Source: Bacteroidia bacterium (lineage in GTDB: Bacteria; Bacteroidota; Bacteroidia; B-17B0; Aurantibacillaceae). Taken from it: DNA of 64,000 bases. Under the pieces are notes generated by a model, which was not told the origin of the DNA, ran no database searches, and saw only the letters and a program-made list of their open reading frames with translations. Positions 58,204-64,000 of this stretch are shown here, in pieces. Made by a program: the position numbers and the translations under genes. Numbering within the stretch: the stretch's first letter is position 1; every line of letters starts with the position of its first letter. The stretch is taken from the NCBI GenBank assembly GCA_025362575.1, contig JANYIQ010000227.1, positions 1 to 64,000 of the forward strand, read 5' to 3'.

Positions 58204-58701
58204 TCACGAAACCCGTTTTCCCAAAATTATCAGATCCCTTTCTACTCCATCCATATTGGCTACTTTAGGAAAGTGAGCCCATTTTTCGAAACCAAAAGCA
58301 TAAAATAATTTCAAGCTGGGTTCATTGTGTCCGAAAATAAAACCAAGCAAATTATTTACTTTTAAAGAAGGTGAAACCTCAATTGCTTTTTGCAGACAAA
58401 TTTTTCCGAGTCCTTTGCCTCTGAATTTTTCTTCCAGATAAATGCTTACTTCAACCGTTCCGTCATAAGCTGGCCTTCCATAAAACGAATTGAAACTCAT
58501 CCAGCCCGCGTATTCACCATCGGCCAATACAAGCCACAGTGGCCGGCGATCGGGCGAATGCGATACAAACCAGCCTTCTTTGCTCGCCGTGTTAACAGGT
58601 TCCAGATCGGCCGTTACCAAACGCGAAGCAATGGTTGAATTGTAGGTGGCTACAATTTTAGGCAGATCATTTAATACAGCATTTATAAATTCTATTGTCA
58701 T
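58204..58701 (-). CDS. GNAT family N-acetyltransferase (phosphinothricin-acetyltransferase-like)
   Basis: The 165-residue GNAT opens with IEFINAVLNDLPKIVATYNS, has YAGWMSFNSFYGRPAYDGTVE, and the acetyl-CoA loop EKFRGKGLGKICL (motif A, R/Q-x-x-G-x-G/A). The late NEPSLKLFYAFGFEKW is the usual motif B. It resembles PAT/YwnH-type enzymes that acetylate small amines or amino-acid analogues in the cytosol. The start codon ATG lies in a family A repeat. Confidence 0.9.
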   Translation of the reverse strand: MTIEFINAVLNDLPKIVATYNSTIASRLVTADLEPVNTASKEGWFVSHSPDRRPLWLVLADGEYAGWMSFNSFYGRPAYDGTVEVSIYLEEKFRGKGLGKICLQKAIEVSPSLKVNNLLGFIFGHNEPSLKLFYAFGFEKWAHFPKVANMDGVERDLIILGKRVS

Positions 58702-58730
58702 CCTGAGGCTTGTGGTAAGCTTATCGAACC
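58697..58730. repeat. Family A repeat supplying the GNAT start codon
   Basis: GTCATCCTGAGGCTTGTGGT continues into AAGCTTATCGAACC. On the minus strand the end of the repeat, GATGAC, contains the ATG that starts the GNAT gene. Confidence 0.6.
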
Positions 58731-58746
58731 ATATCGAAAGCTAAAA

Positions 58747-59946
58747 TTAATAAAATAAATTATTGTACGGATAGCGCTTAATGTGCATGGCTTTTACTTG
58801 TTCATAAAGCAGTTGCTTGAACTCCTCAATGTTCTCTTTGTTTTGTGCGCTGATAAAGATACAAGTGGTATTCAAATTACTCATCCATGTTTTTCTCAAA
58901 ACCTCCAACGATAAATTCTGTTTAGTTATCGGGGTAAGATCATCATCATCCTTGGGCACATATTTAAAAGCATCAATTTTATTGAATACCAGAATAACAG
59001 GTTTATCGCCGGCGCCTATCTCTGTAAGGGTTTCCTGAACCACATGCAAATGATCTTCAAAATTCTTGTGCGAAATATCTACCACATGAATTAAAATATC
59101 CGCTTCACGAACTTCATCTAAGGTCGATTTAAAACTCTCCACCAGTTGATGCGGTAATTTACGGATGAATCCAACGGTATCGCTTAATAAAAAAAATAAA
59201 TTCTGTATCGTTACTTTTCTAACAGTAGTATCTAAGGTGGCAAACAATTTGTTCTCAGCAAACACGGTACTTTTGCTTAACAAATTCATGATCGTTGATT
59301 TGCCAACGTTGGTATATCCAACCAAAGCCACACGAACAATTTCTCCGCGATTTTTACGCTGCGTGGCCATTTGCTTGTCAATGGTTTTTAATTGTTCTTT
59401 TAGCTGAGAAATTTTATCACGGGTAATTCGTCTGTCTGTTTCAATTTCTTTCTCCCCTGCTCCACCGCGTGTTCCGGTGCCACCGCGTTGCCGCTCTAAA
59501 TGCGTCCACATACCTGTTAAGCGCGGAAGTAAATATTGGTACTGCGCTAACTGCACCTGCGTTTTAGCATGAGCCGTTTGTGCACGCTGTGAAAATATTT
59601 CGAGAATTAAAGTGGTACGGTCTAATATTTTACGGCTCAATTCTTTTTCTAAATTACGCTGCTGAGAAGGCGACAATTCATCATCAAAAATAACAATGTC
59701 AATGGCGTGTTCAATGCAATAGCCTTTTACTTCGGCTAATTTTCCTTTGCCGATGAATGTTGCTTTATCCGGACTATCTAACTTTTGCGTGAATACTTTT
59801 TGAGTTGCTAAGCCATAGGTCTCAGCTAAAAAAGCAAGTTCATCTAAAAATTCCTTTGCTTCTTCCTCCCCCTGAAGTTTATTGATAACACCAATTAAAA
59901 CAGTAGTTTTAGTTTTCTTTGCAGTAAGATGGAGTTCAGATTTCAT
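58747..59946 (-). CDS. hflX: GTPase HflX
   Basis: The protein is 399 residues. The N-terminal HflX domain has FIGKGKLAEVKGYCIEH and IVIFDDELSPSQQRNLEKEL. A coiled region with LTGMWTHLERQRGG follows, and the G domain has VALVGYTNVGKST (P-loop), DTVGF (G3) and NKID (G4). HflX splits stalled or hibernating ribosomes under stress using GTP. It overlaps the HepT-type gene by 4 nt (ATGA), so its translation appears coupled to the toxin gene upstream. Confidence 0.95.
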   Translation of the reverse strand: MKSELHLTAKKTKTTVLIGVINKLQGEEEAKEFLDELAFLAETYGLATQKVFTQKLDSPDKATFIGKGKLAEVKGYCIEHAIDIVIFDDELSPSQQRNLEKELSRKILDRTTLILEIFSQRAQTAHAKTQVQLAQYQYLLPRLTGMWTHLERQRGGTGTRGGAGEKEIETDRRITRDKISQLKEQLKTIDKQMATQRKNRGEIVRVALVGYTNVGKSTIMNLLSKSTVFAENKLFATLDTTVRKVTIQNLFFLLSDTVGFIRKLPHQLVESFKSTLDEVREADILIHVVDISHKNFEDHLHVVQETLTEIGAGDKPVILVFNKIDAFKYVPKDDDDLTPITKQNLSLEVLRKTWMSNLNTTCIFISAQNKENIEEFKQLLYEQVKAMHIKRYPYNNLFY

Positions 59947-60287
59947 TTTAATCTTTCAAAATTATGTCTACCTCGTTCTTTAGTAGCGGTAAGTGATTTA
60001 TTACAATACTCCAAAACAGTTTCATCAGAAATTTTTTCATAAGAATGGGTGATAAAATTTCGCGTGCTGATCATCTTCCTGTAATTGGAAATAGGAAAAT
60101 CCTGCTGTTGTTTCATTATTCTTGAAACCGCTTCTCCTATTATTTCGAGATTTCTTTCTACTGCACGTTTTGTTTTAACGTCTGTTTTATACTCAGAAAA
60201 GATCTTGTCCTTCCCGGCAAAGAATCCATCGATCTCTACAATCGCGTTTTGAATATCAAACAACCAAGTTTTAATCTCCTTATCCAT
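59943..60287 (-). CDS. HepT-like HEPN ribonuclease toxin (DUF86)
   Basis: The protein is 114 residues, all-helical. The HEPN motif R-x4-H-x-Y is intact at residues 76-83 (RNFITHSY). Members cut RNA or tRNA, and the tyrosine is the site where the MntA partner adds AMP units to silence the toxin. The order antitoxin then toxin, with an 8-nt overlap, matches known MntA-HepT pairs. The intact motif suggests an active toxin; the gene directly precedes and overlaps hflX. Confidence 0.9.
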   Translation of the reverse strand: MDKEIKTWLFDIQNAIVEIDGFFAGKDKIFSEYKTDVKTKRAVERNLEIIGEAVSRIMKQQQDFPISNYRKMISTRNFITHSYEKISDETVLEYCNKSLTATKERGRHNFERLK

Positions 60288-60579
60288 ACACTAAAACTTT
60301 GCTCTTTTCAACTTCCTCCTTAAAATATGGATTTCGTATTGCCTTTGTCTCCACAAGATCCACTTCGCGTCCTAATAATTCCTCCAACTTATAATTCAAA
60401 TCAAAATAGTTGTCCGCATAGGTCAATAAGGGCAGATCATTAAAATCAACCAATAGATCAATGTCACTACTGCTCTTAAAATCGTTTCTTAAAACTGAAC
60501 CAAACACATAGAGTTTCTTTACATTATACTTTTTGCACAGCTCTGATATTTGATTTTTATATTTAGCTAAGATCGTCAT
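60280..60579 (-). CDS. MntA-like minimal nucleotidyltransferase antitoxin
   Basis: The protein is 99 residues. The nucleotidyltransferase signature is complete: GS at 27-28, then D39 and D41 in SSDIDLLVDF. These bind metal and ATP, and the enzyme adds AMP to its HEPN toxin. It overlaps HepT by 8 nt and shares one base with the stop of the upstream cytochrome gene (TAATG), so the four genes form one transcript. Confidence 0.9.
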   Translation of the reverse strand: MTILAKYKNQISELCKKYNVKKLYVFGSVLRNDFKSSSDIDLLVDFNDLPLLTYADNYFDLNYKLEELLGREVDLVETKAIRNPYFKEEVEKSKVLVYG

Positions 60580-61190
60580 TATTTCCCCTTAACATTACTC
60601 TCTACATAGGCTGCAACGGCTTCAGCTTGCTCTGCCGAAAGGTCGGAGATCGGCGTCATGGTATTTTTACCATTCATGATCACCGTTTTTATAGTGGCAA
60701 CATCTGCTTGTGTGATCGACAGGTCAGCTGCGCCGTTAATTTTACTTTTACCGTCGCCCCCATGACACATTAAACATTTTGCTTCATAAATTTCTTTACC
60801 GTTTACATTAGAGGCAACAACTGTTTCGCCTTTTTCGCGTTTCTTTTTTTCTGCTTCGGCAATTCCGTAACTCGCTGTTATCATCAATAATGATAAAGCT
60901 GCCAGAACTTTATTCCCTTTTTTAAATCCGATAATGGCAACAGGTATGGAGGCTAATACTAAAGCAATTTTAACATACATCATTGGTTTTATAACCGGAA
61001 CAAGCGTGAGCAAATAAACACCTGTAATTAAAAAGAGTGCGCTTACGATCATTTCAGGCACTTTTACCATTTTTGTAAAACGCTGTAGAACATCTTGCTT
61101 GTTACTCAGTAATAACACGGTTTTAATAACGTATATCAAAAAAAACAGCGTTACCGAAATTCTATGGGTCAACGAAATAGCTTCATTCAT
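60579..61190 (-). CDS. SirB-like membrane domain fused to cytochrome c
   Basis: The protein is 203 residues. The first 110 have four hydrophobic helices with the HRISVTLFFLIYVIK start of SirB-like proteins. A linker (EKKKREKGETV) leads to one monohaem cytochrome c domain with CLMCH and, near the end, a methionine in NTMTPISDLS as sixth ligand. The haem domain would face the periplasm and pass electrons, perhaps to a terminal oxidase. It is the first gene before the toxin-antitoxin pair and hflX. Confidence 0.84.
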   Translation of the reverse strand: MNEAISLTHRISVTLFFLIYVIKTVLLLSNKQDVLQRFTKMVKVPEMIVSALFLITGVYLLTLVPVIKPMMYVKIALVLASIPVAIIGFKKGNKVLAALSLLMITASYGIAEAEKKKREKGETVVASNVNGKEIYEAKCLMCHGGDGKSKINGAADLSITQADVATIKTVIMNGKNTMTPISDLSAEQAEAVAAYVESNVKGK

Positions 61191-61268
61191 GGTTTTAAGG
61201 TTTTACCCAAAATTAACAATTAATTGCTTACGATTTAAACAATCCTTCCCATATATAAAGGCTTTTAT

Positions 61269-61276
61269 TATATTTG
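61269..61276 (+). promoter_or_regulatory. Candidate -7 box for the amidohydrolase gene
   Basis: TATATTTG matches TAnnTTTG exactly and lies 16 nt before the ATG at 61293. No TTG occurs at the right -33 distance. Confidence 0.42.
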
Positions 61277-61292
61277 AGTGTTAAATTATTTT

Positions 61293-64000
61293 ATGATAAA
61301 AACCCTTCGCTTAGTTGTAATTATTGTACTATTCCAACTAAACTCCGCTGCTCAGGTTACATTTCCCTCAAATGGGGCTCCCAACCCGATCCACACCATA
61401 TACGCTTTAACCAATGGCGTAATTCATATTGATTATGAAACCACTGTTAATAATGCTACGCTTGTGTTTCAGGATGGTAAGATCATTGCTACAGGCGAAA
61501 AAGCTGCTGTTCCTGCAGGTGCTGTTATTATTGACCTGAAAGGCAAACATGTTTATCCATCCTTTATTGATCTTTATAGCGAATACGGTTTGCCCGAAGC
61601 CCCTAAACCATCACCGGGCGGAAGAATGCAACAACCCGAAAATGTTGTAAAGGGTGGTGCTTATGGCTGGAACCCCGCCATTAAAGCTGATGTAGAGGCT
61701 TACAAGATCTTTACGCATAATAAAGAGAAAGCCGACGAGCTTCGTAAGAACGGAATTGGCATCGTATTAACTTCTGTAAAAGATGGCATTGTAAGAGGAA
61801 GCGGTGCTCTGGTTAATGTAAGTAATCAAAAAGAGAATGAAAGCTTCATTAACGATAAAGCAGCAGCTTTTTATTCTTTCAATAAAGGAAGCTCTGCAGA
61901 ACCTTACCCTTCGGCACTTAATGGTGCCATGGCTTTGCTGCGTCAAACTTATTACGACGGACAATGGTATAAGCAAAATCAAAATAAAACAGAGTATAAT
62001 ATTTCGATCGACTGGTTCAATAAATTACAAACGCTTCCTTCCATTTTTGAAGCCAACGATAAATACAATGCTTTACGTGCGGCGCAGATCGGAAAAGAAT
62101 TCGGCGTGAAATACATTGTTAAAGGTGGTGGTAACGAATACCAGAGAATTAATGATATTCAAAATACATTTCAGAAATTCATCATTCCGCTTAACTTCCC
62201 CGATGCAATTGATGTGGAAGATCCTTTTGATGCCGAACAGGTTTCACTTGCAGAATTAAAACACTGGGAAATGGCACCCGGCAATGCTGCTGAACTGGAA
62301 AAGAATTTCATTCCCTTTTGTTTTACCTCCGCCGATCTGAAAGATAAAAATCAGTTCTTAAATAATATCCGCAAAGCCATCCTTTACGGTTTAAGCGAAA
62401 AAACAGCATTAAAGGCACTCACGTTTAATCCTGCTAATTTCATTGGCGCACAAACTCTGGTTGGATCTTTAAAAGCCGGAATGTATGCCGACTTTTTTAT
62501 CGCTAATAAAAATATCTTCGAAGAAGATGCCATCATCTATCAGCATTGGGTAAATGGTACTTGCAATATTTATAACGATATCAACATGCCCGACCTGCGC
62601 GGCAATTATGTTTTAACTGCGGGCGACAAAACTTACAAAGTAAAAGTAACGGGCGAAATTGCAAAACCTGCCGCAAGTATTACGGTAGATACTTTAAAGA
62701 GCAATTTAAATTTTACCTTCAAAAATAATGTTGCCGTAATGAACTTTGTTTACGACAGCGGTAAAGTAGCCAGACTCGACGGTAACTACAACGAAACTGC
62801 TAAACGCTTTGATGGCAAAGGGCAATGGGCCAATGGCAACTGGTTTGACTTTAGCATGAAGAACGACCAGCAGGTAGATACCACTAAAACAAAGCCGGCT
62901 GATAAGAAAAAGAAGCCGGACTTCGGAAAAGTATATTATCCTTTTGTTGCTTATGGCGAACCCTTACCTGAAGGCGACGGTTTGTTTCCTGAGTTATGGA
63001 AAAAATTCAAGAACCGTTATGATGCCATTTTAATTAAAGATGCAACGGTATGGACCAACAACGGTGATTCTGTTTTAAAAGACTACGATGTATATATTAC
63101 CGAAGGAAGAATTGTTCGCATTGCACCAAATATTGATGCTCCAAAATTAGCTTTTGCAAAGATCATTGATGCAAAAGGAAAACATTTAACTCCCGGCATT
63201 ATTGATGAACACTCGCATATTGCTTTAACCGGTGGCGTTAACGAATGGGCACAAGCCAGCAGCGCCGAAGTAAGAATGGGCGATGTGGTCAATCCCGAAG
63301 ACATCAACATCTACCGTCAGTTAGCAGGTGGTGTTACCACAGCACAATTATTGCACGGTTCTGCCAATCCAATTGGCGGGCAAAGTCAGATCATTAAATT
63401 ACGCTGGGGTTCTAATGCCGAAGACATGAAGTATGAAAAAGCTCCGGGCTTTATCAAATTTGCTTTGGGCGAGAATGTGAAACAAGGTAATGGTCCGGGC
63501 GGAAACCGCTTTCCGCAAACGCGAATGGGTGTTGAACAAGTGTACGTCGATTTCTTTACGCGCGCCCGCGATTATAAAAAACAAATGACTGATTTTGAAA
63601 AATTATCTTCCAAGCAAAAAACAAGCACGGTTTCACCACGTCGCGATCTTGATCTTGATGCAATGGCTGAGATATTAGATGGCAAACGTTTTATTACTTG
63701 TCACAGTTACGTGCAAAGTGAGATAAATATGTTGATGCATGTGGCAGATACTTTTGGATTCAAAGTAAATACTTTCACCCATATTTTAGAAGGTTATAAG
63801 GTTGCCGATAAAATGAAAGCACACGGCGTAAGCGCTTCTACATTTGCTGACTGGTGGGCCTATAAATTAGAGGTAATGGAAGCAATTCCATACAACGCTG
63901 CCATTCTTACTAAAGTTGGAGTGAACACCTGCATTAATAGTGATGATGCTGAAATGGGCCGCCGCTTAAATCAGGAAGCTGCAAAAACAATAAAATACGG
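61293..64000 (+). CDS. Two-module amidohydrolase, exported (3' end outside window)
   Basis: An ATG at 61293 opens a frame that stays open to the window edge (902 codons). A signal peptide (TLRLVVIIVLFQLNSAAQ) is followed by two amidohydrolase-type modules. The first keeps the fold motifs (VFQDGKIIATGEK, DLKGKHVYPSFID) but has DLY (93-95) where the HxH metal motif should be. The second (DAKGKHLTPGIIDEHSHI) has HSH at 640-642 and THILEGYKV later, so it should bind metal. It resembles imidazolonepropionase-like amidohydrolases of Bacteroidota, usually about 1000 residues. Substrate unknown; the start follows a good promoter box. Confidence 0.85.
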   Translation, partial: MIKTLRLVVIIVLFQLNSAAQVTFPSNGAPNPIHTIYALTNGVIHIDYETTVNNATLVFQDGKIIATGEKAAVPAGAVIIDLKGKHVYPSFIDLYSEYGLPEAPKPSPGGRMQQPENVVKGGAYGWNPAIKADVEAYKIFTHNKEKADELRKNGIGIVLTSVKDGIVRGSGALVNVSNQKENESFINDKAAAFYSFNKGSSAEPYPSALNGAMALLRQTYYDGQWYKQNQNKTEYNISIDWFNKLQTLPSIFEANDKYNALRAAQIGKEFGVKYIVKGGGNEYQRINDIQNTFQKFIIPLNFPDAIDVEDPFDAEQVSLAELKHWEMAPGNAAELEKNFIPFCFTSADLKDKNQFLNNIRKAILYGLSEKTALKALTFNPANFIGAQTLVGSLKAGMYADFFIANKNIFEEDAIIYQHWVNGTCNIYNDINMPDLRGNYVLTAGDKTYKVKVTGEIAKPAASITVDTLKSNLNFTFKNNVAVMNFVYDSGKVARLDGNYNETAKRFDGKGQWANGNWFDFSMKNDQQVDTTKTKPADKKKKPDFGKVYYPFVAYGEPLPEGDGLFPELWKKFKNRYDAILIKDATVWTNNGDSVLKDYDVYITEGRIVRIAPNIDAPKLAFAKIIDAKGKHLTPGIIDEHSHIALTGGVNEWAQASSAEVRMGDVVNPEDINIYRQLAGGVTTAQLLHGSANPIGGQSQIIKLRWGSNAEDMKYEKAPGFIKFALGENVKQGNGPGGNRFPQTRMGVEQVYVDFFTRARDYKKQMTDFEKLSSKQKTSTVSPRRDLDLDAMAEILDGKRFITCHSYVQSEINMLMHVADTFGFKVNTFTHILEGYKVADKMKAHGVSASTFADWWAYKLEVMEAIPYNAAILTKVGVNTCINSDDAEMGRRLNQEAAKTIKY

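Overview
This window comes from a Bacteroidota chromosome. Two sequence signals support that: proteins carrying type IX secretion (T9SS) C-terminal sorting domains next to a PorP/SprF-type outer-membrane protein, and promoter-like boxes of the Bacteroidota form TAnnTTTG with a TTG near -33. The DNA is AT-rich, TTG and GTG starts are common, and Shine-Dalgarno sequences are mostly absent. No rRNA or tRNA was seen, so I do not name an order. I found no transposase, integrase, phage module or CRISPR array. No gene-free stretch exceeds about 240 bases.

Layout. (1) 1-16746 is a surface-polysaccharide locus: a methyltransferase, an AsnB-type amidotransferase, an N-acetyl-sugar amidotransferase, four GT4/GT1-like and two GT2 glycosyltransferases (one fused to a NodB-type deacetylase), a convergent three-gene block (membrane protein, FemAB-like transferase, methyltransferase), galE and a GT39-like membrane glycosyltransferase. 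Many junctions overlap by 4-8 nt, so translation is probably coupled. (2) 16903-22773 holds an unusual tandem AAA+ ATPase, then three tandem DUF4412-type envelope proteins and two small paralogous lipoproteins. (3) 23006-24812 has a periplasmic cyclophilin and an RlmI-like methyltransferase. (4) 24944-32342 combines a FucP-type sugar carrier with a thiosulfate-type module: a TsdA-like dihaem cytochrome, a YeeE/YedE transporter split into two genes, and a SoxB-like metallophosphoesterase. A T9SS repeat protein bracketed by inverted repeats lies inside it. (5) 32343-43094 is a glycoside-hydrolase run (GH20, glycosylasparaginase, CutC, a frameshifted GH2 beta-mannosidase, a DUF255 thioredoxin-fold protein, GH92). 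Together these could strip an N-glycan down to asparagine. (6) 43108-47908 has ispG, an ORF6N protein, and a TPR / T9SS type B / PorP-SprF trio. (7) 47973-51113 is a phenylacetyl-CoA epoxidase operon, paaABCD, with two extra small genes between C and D and no paaE nearby. (8) 51177-57973 holds a T9SS FG-GAP protein, ruvC, a flippase-like membrane protein, a GT2 and an ABC permease. (9) 58204-64000 holds a GNAT, hflX co-transcribed with a HEPN/MNT toxin-antitoxin pair and a membrane cytochrome, and a two-module amidohydrolase cut by the window end.

The least expected signal is the short extragenic repeats. Several families recur, and at least three copies lie inside open reading frames: the signal-peptide n-region of the GH20 protein, the C-terminus of the flippase-like protein, and the C-terminal tail of the TsdA-like cytochrome. 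Other copies flank single genes symmetrically. I did not find a system I can call wholly new. The best leads are these repeat-encoded peptides, the two-AAA ATPase with a duplicated N-terminal module, the extra genes in the paa operon, and the toxin-antitoxin pair coupled to hflX.
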